The notes under the pieces were generated by a model. That model was given only the letters and a program-made list of their open reading frames with translations. It did not search any database and was not told where the DNA came from. From VAZQ01 sp963840535 (GTDB taxonomy: Bacteria; Pseudomonadota; Alphaproteobacteria; Rhizobiales; Xanthobacteraceae), in NCBI GenBank assembly GCA_963840535.1, contig CAWIZJ010000060.1, forward strand, positions 248,001 through 312,000: a DNA stretch of 64,000 bases, written 5' to 3'. Shown here piece by piece: positions 1 to 9,521 of the stretch (its first letter is position 1; each line of letters begins with the position of its first letter). The translations under genes were made by a program, and so were the position numbers.

Positions 1-1
1 G

Positions 2-586
2 CGTTTTGCGGTCAAGGGGACACCTACCGACTGCGTGATCATGGGGGCTCGGCACGTCATCAAGAATCGTTCGCCCAACCTGGTGCTTTCCGGCGTCAAT
101 CGCGGCCGTAACGCCGGCGAGGACGTGATCTATTCCGGTACGGTTGCCGGCGCGGTGGAAGGAACCATTCTCGGCATTCCGTCGTTCGCGCTGTCGCAGG
201 CCTACAAGTCGCGGAGCGGGGAACCGCCGCACTGGGCGACCGCGGTCCGGTACGGCCCCGACATCGTTCGTCGCGTGCTTGCTGAAGGAATTCCGCGCGA
301 CGTGCTCATCAATGTCAATTTTCCCGACTGTGCACCCGGCGACGTGAGAGGGATTGCCGTGACCACGCAGGGCCGCAATCGCCAGGAGCGCCTGCAGATC
401 GAGGCGCGCCACGACGGCCGCGGCAATGCCTATTTTTGGATTGCGTATGTACGCATGCGCGGTTTGCCGCCGGCCGACGGCAGCGACATCTCAGCGCTCG
501 CTGACAATCGTATAGCAGTAACACCACTGCGGCTCGACATGACCGACGAGCCGTTTATGACGCGGCTTGCGGAATTGTTCGATTGA
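2..586 (+). CDS. surE: 5'/3'-nucleotidase SurE, 5' end cut by window edge
   Basis: SurE is a metal-dependent nucleoside monophosphate phosphatase of stationary-phase and stress physiology. The frame is open from base 2 and reads RFAVKGTPTDCVIMG, then the conserved LSGVNRGRNAGED segment with the metal-binding Asn/Asp region, and GTVAGAVEG. About 194 residues are present; the family runs to about 250, so only the N-terminal DDG metal motif is missing. It ends normally at a TGA. In Rhizobiales surE sits just upstream of pcm, as it does here apart from an inserted antisense receiver gene. The GTG at 35 is internal to the family fold and is not the true start. Confidence 0.95.
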   Translation, partial: RFAVKGTPTDCVIMGARHVIKNRSPNLVLSGVNRGRNAGEDVIYSGTVAGAVEGTILGIPSFALSQAYKSRSGEPPHWATAVRYGPDIVRRVLAEGIPRDVLINVNFPDCAPGDVRGIAVTTQGRNRQERLQIEARHDGRGNAYFWIAYVRMRGLPPADGSDISALADNRIAVTPLRLDMTDEPFMTRLAELFD

Positions 587-677
587 GGCCGGAGCCATCC
601 TCGTTCGATCGAACGGAAGTGAGATCAGATGTCGCGTGCCGAAGCGATTGTCGGGTTCCGCAGAAATCGGATCGAGC

Positions 678-1055
678 CTACTTGCCCTCCAGCGCGCGAC
701 GGAGCACATGCTCGAGGCCATCCACCTGGAACGGCTTCTTGAGCGTAGGCCGATCGCGATAGGGTTCGGGTAGGCCGCGCTCGCCGTAGCCGGTGGCGAA
801 CACGAACGGGAGACCACGAGCGACCAGCGCATCGGCCACGGGCGAGATAGTCTCGTTATTGACATTGACATCGAGGATCGCGAGATCGAACTCGGCGGTC
901 TTCGCTGCCTCCAAGGCTTCATCGATCCGCCCTGCTTCCGCGGTGATGGTGTAACCGAGCTCGCTCAGCATGTCCTCTAGCAGCATGCGGATCATCAACT
1001 CGTCTTCGACGACGAGGACGCGTTTGCCTTGCGGCGGGGGTCGAGCTTCGGACAT
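678..1055 (-). CDS. Single-domain response regulator (receiver, CheY-like)
   Basis: A 125-residue protein made of one receiver domain with no output domain. The acidic pair is in VLVVEDE (about residues 13-19), the phospho-accepting Asp is in DLAILDVNV (about residue 60), the switch Thr is in FVFATGYG, and the conserved Lys is in LKKPF near residue 106. Such proteins act through phosphotransfer or protein contact. It lies between surE and pcm on the opposite strand, divergent from pcm, so the stretch 1056-1308 carries both promoters. No cognate kinase is adjacent, so the pathway is unknown. Confidence 0.85.
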   Translation of the reverse strand: MSEARPPPQGKRVLVVEDELMIRMLLEDMLSELGYTITAEAGRIDEALEAAKTAEFDLAILDVNVNNETISPVADALVARGLPFVFATGYGERGLPEPYRDRPTLKKPFQVDGLEHVLRRALEGK

Positions 1056-1296
1056 GGTCTTCGTCTTCCGGTCGAAGCGGACGATGAAACTACCGGACGA
1101 ACCGATCGCTGAATAGACCGGGATGATTCGAGACCGGGCATTGAGCGAGGTTGCGCTGGAAGGTGACGATGGCGCGGAATCGTCCTGGTCGCCACCGACG
1201 CCGAGTTCGAAGTTCCAAATGCTTGGCGTTACGGGGTTTTGGTTTGCTATGAGCTCAGGCTTGGTCCTTGGGCTAGACTATAGACTAGATTTGGTC

Positions 1297-1302
1297 AGGA
1301 GG
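1297..1302 (+). promoter_or_regulatory. Shine-Dalgarno AGGAGG deciding the pcm start
   Basis: A perfect AGGAGG six bases before GTG 1309. It selects this GTG over the upstream in-frame ATG at 1123, which would add 62 residues unlike Pcm. Confidence 0.8.
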
Positions 1303-1308
1303 CTCTGT

Positions 1309-1968
1309 GTGCCCAAACAAACGCCTGGCGATGACAATGTCGGCCGCATGCAATTCCTGCTGGCGTTGCGCCGCCGCGGAATCAGTGACCCGGCGGTGCT
1401 GCGCGCCATGGACGAGGTTCCGCGCGAGCACTTCGTGGAGCGCTCGTTCGTCGACACTGCCTATTCCGATCAGGCACTGCCCATCGCCTGCGGCCAGACC
1501 ATCAGCCAACCCTATGTCGTCGCCTATATGACTGAGCAGCTCGGCGTCGAGCCCCGCCACCGCGTTCTCGAGGTCGGCACCGGCTCCGGCTACCAGGCGG
1601 CCATCCTGTCGCGGCTCGCGCGCGAGGTGATCACGGTCGAGCGCTACCGGACGCTGGCAGAAAGCGCGCGTACGCGGTTGGCGTCACTCGGCTACGACAA
1701 TATCGAGGTGATCGTCGGGGATGGTCTGGCAGGCATCCCGGAAAAGGCCCCCTTTGATCGGGTGATCGTCACCGCGGCGGCCGAAACCGTTCCTGAAGCG
1801 CTGGTCGAGCAACTCGCCGAAGGCGGGGCCCTGGTGCTGCCGCTTGGACCGCATGCCGGTACCCAACAGCTGGTCAAGCTCACCAAGCGGGCGGGCGGAC
1901 TCGGGCAGGAAACATTGATTGGAGTGCGGTTCGTTCCGCTGTTGCCCGGCCAGGCGCGCGAATTGTAA
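1309..1968 (+). CDS. pcm: Protein-L-isoaspartate O-methyltransferase
   Basis: Pcm repairs isoaspartyl residues in aged proteins using SAM. The sequence shows the family signature DQALPIACGQTISQP, the SAM-binding motif VLEVGTGSGYQAAIL, and the later ITVER and GDGLAG motifs. The reading frame is open back to 1123, but the start is best placed at GTG 1309, because a perfect AGGAGG lies at 1297-1302 with six bases of spacing and the upstream residues do not resemble Pcm. This gives 219 residues, the usual length. The neighbours surE and the LysM/M23 gene match the conserved alphaproteobacterial order. Confidence 0.94.
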   Translation: MPKQTPGDDNVGRMQFLLALRRRGISDPAVLRAMDEVPREHFVERSFVDTAYSDQALPIACGQTISQPYVVAYMTEQLGVEPRHRVLEVGTGSGYQAAILSRLAREVITVERYRTLAESARTRLASLGYDNIEVIVGDGLAGIPEKAPFDRVIVTAAAETVPEALVEQLAEGGALVLPLGPHAGTQQLVKLTKRAGGLGQETLIGVRFVPLLPGQAREL

Positions 1969-2074
1969 CTATCTCGGTGATCGGGCGGTAGGGTTGAAAA
2001 CTCGTAATCGCTTAAAGTCTTGTTTACCCGCGAGGTGTTAACTCTGCGCATGTCGTGCGTATGAGTAGGTAACA

Positions 2075-3305
2075 ATGTCCTGCGTGCTCGAGCTATTGCG
2101 CGCGCTGCCTTCGTCGCGGGTGGCTGCCCTGGCGTTGATCATGATCGGCGTTGCCGGTTGCAGCAGCGAGTTCTCTCGATTCGGTGACAATCCGCTCTTC
2201 CCCACGAGCAATCCAGAGGCCACCGGCTCGATCTCGTCGAGGCAGGGCGCGACGGTCGAAAGTCAGCGCTCCGAGTGGACAAGCGCTCCCCAGCCGCTTC
2301 CGCGGGCGGCCGCGGCAAAACCCGCCGCCAGCGGCCATTGGAGCTGGGACGGCGGCACCGCGGTCACCGTTGCCCAGGGGGAGACGGTCGAGACCATCGC
2401 GCGTCGCCATGGTGTGCCGGCATCCGCCATCATCCAGGCCAACGGCCTTTCCGCGCCGGCGGCCATCCATCCCGGTCAGCAATTGGTGATCCCGCGCTAC
2501 AGTCCAGTCGCCGGTCGCAGCCGCCGGGCCGGCAAGTCGTCCCGCTCCTTCGGTGCAGCGACCGTCGCCGAAACCGGCCGCGAGCCAAGCCAGCAATCCG
2601 GGGGTGCACGTCGTCGCTGCCGGCGAAACGCTGAGCAGGATTTCCCGCCGCTACGGCAGGCCTATCAACGAAATCGCCAAGGCCAACAACATCCAATCGA
2701 CCGCGCCGCTCAAGGTCGGGGATCGTCTGGTGATCCCGGGCGTCCGCACCTCCGCTGCCAAGCCAAATGTTTCGACCGGGACGGCGACTCCTGTCGTGGC
2801 GCAGGCGAAGCCGCCGATGCCGGCAGCCGTTCCCAAGGAGTCCGCGCCGACAGCGAGCGTTTTCACACCGGTGACGAATGCGCAATCTCCGGACAATTCC
2901 GTGAAGACGGCGGAGGCGAGCGGTTCGCTGCCGAAATTCCGCTGGCCGGCGAATGGCCGGGTGATCTCCGGCTTCGGCCCCAACAACAGCGGACAGCAGA
3001 ACGACGGCATCAATATCGCATTACCGGAGAACACGCCGGTCAAGGCGGCCGAGGAAGGCGTCGTGGCCTATGCCGGCAACGAGCTCAAGGGCTACGGCAA
3101 TCTCGTTCTTGTGCGTCACCCGAACGGGTACGTCACGGCTTACGCCCATGCCAAAGAACTGCTGGTGAAGCGTGGCGATCAGGTCAAACGCGGGCAGGTG
3201 ATCGCGCGGTCGGGTCAGACCGGAAACGTCAACGCACCCCAGCTGCACTTCGAGATCCGCAAAGGCGCTGCGCCGCTCGATCCGACAAAATTCCTCGGTG
3301 GATAG
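2075..3305 (+). CDS. NlpD-like lipoprotein: two LysM domains and a degenerate M23 domain (one apparent frameshift)
   Basis: Cell-wall lipoprotein expected to activate amidases at division sites. A lipoprotein signal ends at VAGC (Cys 29). LysM 1 is near residues 98-142, LysM 2 near 178-225, and the C-terminal M23/LytM domain ends in LHFEIRKG. The M23 fold lacks zinc ligands: the usual His of HxGxD is replaced in NDGINIA, and Gln precedes LHFEI, as in catalytically dead NlpD-type activators. The first frame runs to about 2511, where one extra G in GCCGGTCGCA shifts it; removing that base gives a continuous 409-residue protein. The shift is probably a sequence error. Gene order (pcm before, yajC-secDF after) is conserved. 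Confidence 0.85.
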
Positions 3306-3313
3306 CGAACAGC

Positions 3314-4278
3314 CTATTTCCGCAATTCGCCAGTCGCCATTGCTGTCAATCTGACGCCGAGCCTTCCCGCCAGATCCTGTACGAATTGCCAGGCCACGCG
3401 TCCCGAACGCGCTCCGCGGGTGGTTGCCCATTCCAGGGCCTCGCGACGGATCTCGTCGCGCGGATACGCAATGCCGGTAATGGGTGATGTAGCCGTCGAC
3501 CATGGCGAGATACTCATCCTGGCTGCAACGATGAAAGCCGAGCCACAGCCCGAAGCGATCCGACAACGAAACCTTCTCCTCCACCGCCTCGCCGGGATTG
3601 ATGGCAGTCGAGCGTTCGTTCTCCATCATCTCGCGCGCCATCAGGTGGCGCCGGTTGGAGGTGGCGTAGAACACGACATTATCCGGCCGGCCTTCGATGC
3701 CGCCTTCGAGCATGGCCTTGAGCGACTTGTAGCTGGTGTCCTCGGCCTCGAAGGAAAGATCGTCGCAGAAAACGATGAAGCGATAGGGAGCATCGCGCAT
3801 CAGAGCCATCAAATCGGGTAGAACTCTCGATGTCCTCGCGGTGAATTTCCACCAGCTTGAGCAACCCATCGCCCTTCCCGCGTCCCGCACGCCGCCCGAG
3901 CGTGGCATTCACCGAGGCATGCACCGCCTTGACCAGCGACGACTTGCCCATTCCGCGAGCGCCCCACAGCAGCGCATTGTTGGCCGGCAGCCCGCGCGCG
4001 AAGCGTCTGGTGTTCTCGACGAGCACGTCGCGCATGCGATCGATGCCTTTGAGCAGCGACATCTCGACACGATTGACGTGGGCGACGGGAACGAGCCGTC
4101 GCCCGTCCGGGTGCCAGGAAAAGGCGTCGGCCGAAGAAAAGCTGGGGGAACCCGGCGCATCGGGTGCAAGGCGCTCGAGCGCAGCGGCGATGCGCTCGAA
4201 TGTGTCCGGCGAATCGCTGGATCCAGTCGCTGCGCGCAAAACGCATTTAGGCAGGGGATCTTTGACGCGTTTGGCCAT
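3314..4278 (-). CDS. DUF815-type AAA+ ATPase (COG2607-like), two apparent frameshifts
   Basis: Predicted ATPase of unknown client, usually found beside yajC-secDF in Rhizobiales. The Walker A motif is GARGMGKSSL, the Walker B region is FIVFCDDLSFE, and VVFYATSNRRHL is a sensor-like segment. It starts at MAKRVKDP and ends near AWQFVQDLAGRLG. Two single-base insertions interrupt it, an extra T (coding strand) near 3822 and an extra C near 3475; removing both gives 320 residues, normal for the family. It is opposite in strand to all neighbours and convergent with the LysM/M23 gene, eight bases from its stop. Confidence 0.83.
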
Positions 4279-4485
4279 GGGATGGGATCGTTTGTTCCCG
4301 ACCCTTAACGAGACTGCGGCGTGCCTGCAAGATCGCCACCAAAACGGGCCGATTCAGGCCGGATTCCAACGGTAAAGTGACGTTGCAATTGGACGGACGG
4401 CCGTTATAGTCCGCGCCGATTTCATCGCCTGGATGCCGGGCCGGCGCCAAGTCGCGCCCCGATCCAGGACCAAAGGGATGGAAAG

Positions 4486-4818
4486 ATGTTGGTGACGCCC
4501 GCTTATGCCCAGGCGAGTCCGTTCGGCAGTGACAGCATACTGGTGCAATTGCTGCCCTTCATCCTGATCTTCGTCATCATGTACTTCCTGATTTTGCGCC
4601 CGCAGCAAAAGCGGGCGCGTGAGCACCAGGAACTGGTCAAGAACCTGCGCCGCGGCGACACCGTGATCACATCCGGCGGGCTGATGGGTAAGGTGACCAA
4701 GGTCGTCGACGACGACCAGATCGAGGTGGAAATCGCGGACGGAGTTCGAATTCGTCAGGTCCGCTCAATGGTGTCGGGCGTTCGCGCCAAGGGCGAACCG
4801 GTCAAGGACGAGAGCTGA
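4486..4818 (+). CDS. yajC: Sec translocase accessory subunit YajC
   Basis: A small inner-membrane protein that joins SecD and SecF in the holo-translocon. It is 110 residues with one transmembrane helix (about 23-41, QLLPFILIFVIMYFLIL) followed by the signature RPQQKRAREH and the cytoplasmic GDTVITSGGLMGKV module. It is followed after 119 bases by secD, the usual order. The 207-base gap upstream, opposite the divergent ATPase, should hold the operon promoter. Confidence 0.95.
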   Translation: MLVTPAYAQASPFGSDSILVQLLPFILIFVIMYFLILRPQQKRAREHQELVKNLRRGDTVITSGGLMGKVTKVVDDDQIEVEIADGVRIRQVRSMVSGVRAKGEPVKDES

Positions 4819-4937
4819 GGTTAGTGTCGTCCCCTCCGCTTGGATTGGAGGGAGGAGGAGCCTGCGAAGTGGTTTGCCGTGCAAAGCGTGCAAGTCACGA
4901 GTGATCCGGCCAGCCGACGCCAGAACCGGGACGATCG

Positions 4938-6545
4938 ATGCTCTATATCTCGAAGTGGAAGGCGACGGCGATCCTGCTGACGGCCTTTGTCGTCTGCCTG
5001 TTTGCCGTTCCCAATTTCTTCCCCGACAGCATGGTCAAGCGTTGGCCAACCTGGGCGCAGCGTCACATCGTGCTGGGTCTGGACCTGCAGGGTGGCTCGC
5101 ATATCCTGTTGCAAGTCGATGCCAACGACGTGCGCAGGCAGAAACTGCAGGCCTTGCAGGATGATGTGCGCAAGATCCTGCGAGAGGCGCGCGTGGGCCT
5201 GGCCGGCGCTCCGGTCATTCGCGGCAACTCTGTCGAGGTACGCATTCGTGAAAGCGATCTGCAGCAAGGCCTGGCAAAGCTTCGCGAATTGTCGCAGCCG
5301 CTCGGCGGATTTCTCGGTACCACGGGCGCTCGCTCGCTCGATATCGAGAATGTAGGCGCGGGTCTGGTCCGACTGACGGTGACCGAGCCCGCGCTCCTCG
5401 AGCGTACTCGTCAGGTCGTCGATCAGTCGGTCGAGATCATCGAGCGCCGCGTCAACGCTCTCGGCCTGGTCGAACCTTCGATCCAGCGCCAGGGAGTGGA
5501 CCGGGTTCTGGTCCAAGTGCCCGGCTTGGGCAATCCGGAGGAGCTCATCAAGGTCATCGGCACCACGGCCAAACTCACCTTCCGGCTGGTCGACGGGTCG
5601 ATGACGCCGGAACAGGCATTGCAAAGCCGCCCGCCGCCGGAATCCGAGATCGTCTACGGCTCGAAAGCGGAGAACCGTCAACCCTATCTGCTGGAGAAGC
5701 GGGTGATCGTATCGGGCGAGGAACTCACCGATGCTCAACCCGGCTTCGACCAGCGCACCAGCGAACCGATCGTGACCTTCAAGTTCAACACCTCAGGCGC
5801 GCGTAAGTTCGCACAGGTCACCCAGGAGAACGTCGGGCGTCCGTTCGCCATCGTACTCGATGACGAGGTGATCTCGGCCCCCGTCATTCGCGAACCAATT
5901 CTCGGCGGAAGTGGCCAGATTTCTGGCAGCTTCACCGTCGAATCGGCCAACAACCTCGCCATTCTGCTGCGGGCCGGTGCGTTACCTGCGAAGCTCACCG
6001 TGATCGAGCAGCGCGTGGTGGGTGCCGGCCTCGGCCAGGATTCGATCGAAAAGGGAAAGTTGGCGTCCTACTTCGGCGCCGCGCTTGTTTCCGTCTTCAT
6101 GATTGTGACCTACGGACTATTCGGCGTCTTCGCTACCGTTGCGGTCGCCATCAACGTCGGGATGATCTTCGGAGTTTTGTCGCTGCTCAATGCGACCCTT
6201 ACGTTGCCTGGCATCATAGGCATTGTCCTCACCATCGGCATCGCAGTCGACAGCAACGTGCTCATCTACGAGCGTATTCGCGAGGAGGTGCGCACCGGGC
6301 GGACGCCGATCACGGCCATCGACGCCGGGTTCACGCGTGCACTTGCAACCATCCTGGATTCGAACATCACGACCTTCATCGCAGCTGCGGTGCTGTTCTT
6401 CGTCGGGACCGGGCCGGTGCGTGGCTTCGCCGTGACGCTGGGTATCGGCATCGTCACCACGGTATTCACCGCATTCACATTGACCCGTTTGATCGTGGCC
6501 TGGTGGGTGCGGTGGTCGCGACCCCGTCAGCTTGCGATTTCATAG
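4938..6545 (+). CDS. secD: Protein translocase subunit SecD
   Basis: SecD uses the proton gradient to pull secreted proteins into the periplasm. It has 535 residues. The first transmembrane helix is near residues 9-27, the motif LGLDLQGGSHILL follows, a large periplasmic domain spans about 50-360, and five helices lie in the C-terminal third, including the conserved GIAVDSNVLIYERIREE segment. Length and architecture are normal. Its last 14 bases overlap secF if the first ATG of secF is used. Confidence 0.96.
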   Translation: MLYISKWKATAILLTAFVVCLFAVPNFFPDSMVKRWPTWAQRHIVLGLDLQGGSHILLQVDANDVRRQKLQALQDDVRKILREARVGLAGAPVIRGNSVEVRIRESDLQQGLAKLRELSQPLGGFLGTTGARSLDIENVGAGLVRLTVTEPALLERTRQVVDQSVEIIERRVNALGLVEPSIQRQGVDRVLVQVPGLGNPEELIKVIGTTAKLTFRLVDGSMTPEQALQSRPPPESEIVYGSKAENRQPYLLEKRVIVSGEELTDAQPGFDQRTSEPIVTFKFNTSGARKFAQVTQENVGRPFAIVLDDEVISAPVIREPILGGSGQISGSFTVESANNLAILLRAGALPAKLTVIEQRVVGAGLGQDSIEKGKLASYFGAALVSVFMIVTYGLFGVFATVAVAINVGMIFGVLSLLNATLTLPGIIGIVLTIGIAVDSNVLIYERIREEVRTGRTPITAIDAGFTRALATILDSNITTFIAAAVLFFVGTGPVRGFAVTLGIGIVTTVFTAFTLTRLIVAWWVRWSRPRQLAIS

Positions 6546-7518
6546 GCCATCGAGCGTGCGGCTGCATCCCTCAATCCCGCTACTGCGGATCGTCCCGGAC
6601 GACACCAAGTTTGATTTCATGCGCTTTCGTCGCATAAGCTTTCCCATCTCCGCGCTGTTGTCGATCGTGGCCATTCTGCTGTTCTTCTTCAACGGTCTCA
6701 ATTTCGGCATCGATTTCGTCGGCGGCACGTTGATCGAGGTGCAGTCGAAATCCGGAGCCGTCGATCTTGCCAGGATGCGCACAACGCTCGGCGGCCTCGG
6801 TTTGGGCGACATACAGTTGCAACAGTTCGGCGGTCCGGAGAACGTGCTGATCCGTGTCGCGCAGCAGCCCGGCGGCGAAGAGGCACAACAGGCCGCCCGC
6901 GCCAGGGTCCGCGAAGCGCTGGGGGGCGAGGTGGAAGTGCGCCGCGAGGAGGTCGTGGGCCCGCGCGTGTCGAAGGAGTTGCTTGCCTACAGCACGATTG
7001 GCTTGATGGTCGCAATCTTCGCGATCCTGATCTATCTCTGGTTCCGTTTCGAATGGCAATTCGCGCTCGGCGCGATGATCGCTAACGTCCACGACCTCGT
7101 TCTGACGATCGGCTATATGTCTCTTACGCAGATCGACTTCGATCTGTCGAGCATTGCAGCGCTGCTCACCATTCTGGGCTATTCTCTCAACGATACGGTG
7201 GTCATCTATGATCGTATTAGAGAGATGCTGCGCCGCTACAAGCGGATGCCCACCGCCGACATGCTCAACATTTCGATCAATTCCACATTGTCACGCTCGA
7301 TCATCACCCATGCTACCGTGACCCTGGCGCTTCTCGCGCTACTGATGTTCGGCGGCCATGCAATCCACAGCTTCACGGCAACCATGATTTTCGGCGTGGT
7401 GCTGGTCGGGACGTACACCTCGGTGTTCATCGCCGCGCCCATTCTGATCTATCTCGGTGTGGGTTTTGGCCGCGCCGACGCGGCCGAGCCCGCCGAAGCG
7501 CGGTCGGCTCGCCGCTAG
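6532..7518 (+). CDS. secF: Protein translocase subunit SecF
   Basis: Partner of SecD. It has 328 residues with the N-terminal LRIVPDDTKFDFMRFRR, helix 1, the motif LNFGIDFVGGTLIE, and five C-terminal helices including LGYSLNDTVVIYDRIRE. The start is uncertain: ATG 6532 overlaps secD, and GTG 6556 is an in-frame alternative; neither has a clear ribosome site, which fits translational coupling to secD. The next gene begins 30 bases after the stop and probably belongs to the same transcript. Confidence 0.95.
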   Translation: MRFHRPSSVRLHPSIPLLRIVPDDTKFDFMRFRRISFPISALLSIVAILLFFFNGLNFGIDFVGGTLIEVQSKSGAVDLARMRTTLGGLGLGDIQLQQFGGPENVLIRVAQQPGGEEAQQAARARVREALGGEVEVRREEVVGPRVSKELLAYSTIGLMVAIFAILIYLWFRFEWQFALGAMIANVHDLVLTIGYMSLTQIDFDLSSIAALLTILGYSLNDTVVIYDRIREMLRRYKRMPTADMLNISINSTLSRSIITHATVTLALLALLMFGGHAIHSFTATMIFGVVLVGTYTSVFIAAPILIYLGVGFGRADAAEPAEARSARR

Positions 7519-7548
7519 ATCAGTCGCGGAGACAGGGACCCGCACGCG

Positions 7549-8436
7549 GTGGACCTTCCGGCCATGCGGGATGCATTTGCGCACTGCGAGTCTCTGGTAA
7601 AATCGGCAGACAAGGATCGTTTTGTCGCAACTTTGTTCGCGCCGGCGCCGCACCGCGCTGCGCTGCTCGCAATCTACGCCTTCAACGTGGAGGTCGCGCG
7701 CGTACGTGAGGCGGCGCGAGGTCCGCTCGCGGGCGAGATCCGGCTGCAGTGGTGGAGCGATGTGCTCGCTGGTGTCGGCCGGGGCGAGGTCGAGGCCAAT
7801 CCGGTGGCGGCGGCGCTGCTGGCCACCGTTACCCGCTATCGACTGCCCGTGGAGCGGCTGAAGGCCCTGGTCGAGACACGGCGGTTCGATCTCTACGACG
7901 AGCCGGTGCGCACGCTTGCCGAGCTCGAGAGCTATGCCGTCGGCGTTTCCGGCAGTCTCTTTGCGGCGGCCGCGCGCGTCCTCGGCGGTGGGGCGCAGAC
8001 CGATGCGCTCGCCGATCACGCTGGGGTCGCTCACGCGATTGCCGGACTGCTTCAGGCATTTCCGACTCATGCCGCTCATGGCCAGCTATTCGTGCCGCTC
8101 GAGCTCCTGGCGCGTCGAGGGACGGATCGCGAGAGTGTCACGAGCGGGCGGGCGATTGGAGAGCTGTGCGCGGCCATGGCTGAGTTGCGCCAGGTTGCTT
8201 TTCGAAATCTTGCTGAAGCGGGGCGATTGATCGAAGCGGCTCCGATCGATGTCGTCCCGGCGTTTCTCCCGGTAGTGCTTGCGCGGGCGACTCTCGGGCG
8301 CATGGAACGGAGCGGCTACAATCCGTTCTTTCCGGTGGAGCTCCCGCGTTGGCGACGACAGTGGCTCATCTGGCGTGCGGCGAGGCGACCCCAGCGAATA
8401 TTCGGCTCTCGTCAGTCGGCCCGCCAGGGCACCTAA
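7549..8436 (+). CDS. Squalene/phytoene synthase family protein, catalytic motifs not evident
   Basis: A 295-residue helical protein of the squalene/phytoene synthase family. FVATLFAPAPHRAALLAIYAFN and IRLQWWSDVL are typical (given here as separate recognisable segments). The Asp-rich DxxxD pairs that bind the prenyl diphosphate are not obvious: the first site reads EVARVREA. This resembles the NDUFAF6-like branch, which is linked to complex I assembly, more than true synthases. It follows secF by 30 bases, an order common in Rhizobiales, and its stop overlaps the convergent downstream gene by four bases. Confidence 0.75.
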   Translation: MDLPAMRDAFAHCESLVKSADKDRFVATLFAPAPHRAALLAIYAFNVEVARVREAARGPLAGEIRLQWWSDVLAGVGRGEVEANPVAAALLATVTRYRLPVERLKALVETRRFDLYDEPVRTLAELESYAVGVSGSLFAAAARVLGGGAQTDALADHAGVAHAIAGLLQAFPTHAAHGQLFVPLELLARRGTDRESVTSGRAIGELCAAMAELRQVAFRNLAEAGRLIEAAPIDVVPAFLPVVLARATLGRMERSGYNPFFPVELPRWRRQWLIWRAARRPQRIFGSRQSARQGT

Positions 8437-9521
8437 AATGCGATGCGGTCGCGCAGGTTACGGCGATCGGCGAGGATTCGGGCGACCAGGTCGCGCTCTT
8501 GCTCGTCCGCAATCAGCGCCTCGAGTTGGTCCAATTGGTTCATTGCCACAAGCTCGAGGATCTCGTTGCGCACCTTACCAGACGGGAGGCGCGGCAATGC
8601 ATCGAGCACTTGCAGATGCTCGGGCGGTTTCGGTGCCGGCCGCGACGGGCTTTCGCAGGGTCCGTCGGCGACCATGAACTCCCGCAGCTCGAGCTCGGTA
8701 AGCCCCGCTGCACCCTCTACGAAGGCATATAGGCCGGTTCCGGTCCGGCGGTCCGGAAAAGCCACGACCACCGCCTCACGCACCTGCGGATGTGCCTTGA
8801 GGCGAGCCACGATACAGGGCGCATCGTAGACGAGACGTGAACCGCCACCCTCCCGATCGGCAAAGCGCAGCACGTCTCGGGTGATCCAATAATACACCTT
8901 CTTGCCGGTCGCCATCCAGACTCTGGTCAGAATGCTCTTGTTCGCCAGCATCCGCCGCTCGGCGGCAGTCAGAGCTTCAGGCGCATAGCGTCGTTTATGC
9001 TTGAGGAGATGGCGCAGGTCCTCGTAAGCCGCGATCCGAAACAACCTACCGCGGCGCGCAAAGTGGGCAGCGAGCTGGAAATCGGTGAGGTACGCCCGGC
9101 CATCATTACCGCGCAGCCAATTCTGCTCCTTGGCGAGGTCGTTGTGGCAAATGCCGGCACGATGCAGCTTGCGCAAGGCCGTTTTGGCGGAGCGGAAGTA
9201 GCCGCAATCACCGTGGGGCTTGGCGAGATGAAGCGGCAGCCCGTCGATCCAATCGCGCACCAGCACTCGACGTCCGGCGAACAATAGCGTCGGCGCAACC
9301 CCGAGTTCGCCCGCAATGATGAGCGTGCGTCGCTCACGGGCGAACAGGTGACGAGCAAGGCCGAAGCTCCACCACGGTACCTCGTCGATCCGGCGCAACA
9401 CCGCCGGCACCTCGCCGACTGGCGTCTTGAAACGGCCGCGCTCGATGCTCGACAACAAGTCACGCTTCAGCACGACGCCGCTCGCCCAGCGGCCTTCGAT
9501 CTCGCTCGGCACCGGCGTCAT
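8433..9521 (-). CDS. Kinase-like domain fused to an AMP-binding-enzyme C-terminal domain
   Basis: A 362-residue two-part protein. Residues about 40-225 resemble a small lipopolysaccharide/RIO-type kinase: HNDLAKEQNWL is the catalytic loop and YLTDFQLA stands in for the metal-binding DFG. The glycine loop is not clear. Residues about 245-335 resemble the C-terminal lid of acyl-CoA/AMP ligases: VREAVVVAFPDRRTGTG and later LPRLPSGKVRNEIL, where the Lys is the adenylation lysine. The main ATP/adenylation body is absent. It overlaps the end of trmFO by four bases and so is probably cotranscribed with it. The function is unknown. Confidence 0.72.
   Translation of the reverse strand: MTPVPSEIEGRWASGVVLKRDLLSSIERGRFKTPVGEVPAVLRRIDEVPWWSFGLARHLFARERRTLIIAGELGVAPTLLFAGRRVLVRDWIDGLPLHLAKPHGDCGYFRSAKTALRKLHRAGICHNDLAKEQNWLRGNDGRAYLTDFQLAAHFARRGRLFRIAAYEDLRHLLKHKRRYAPEALTAAERRMLANKSILTRVWMATGKKVYYWITRDVLRFADREGGGSRLVYDAPCIVARLKAHPQVREAVVVAFPDRRTGTGLYAFVEGAAGLTELELREFMVADGPCESPSRPAPKPPEHLQVLDALPRLPSGKVRNEILELVAMNQLDQLEALIADEQERDLVARILADRRNLRDRIAF

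Noticed and set aside
1123..1308. An N-terminal extension of Pcm
   Set aside because: The residues do not resemble Pcm and a perfect ribosome site lies before GTG 1309.
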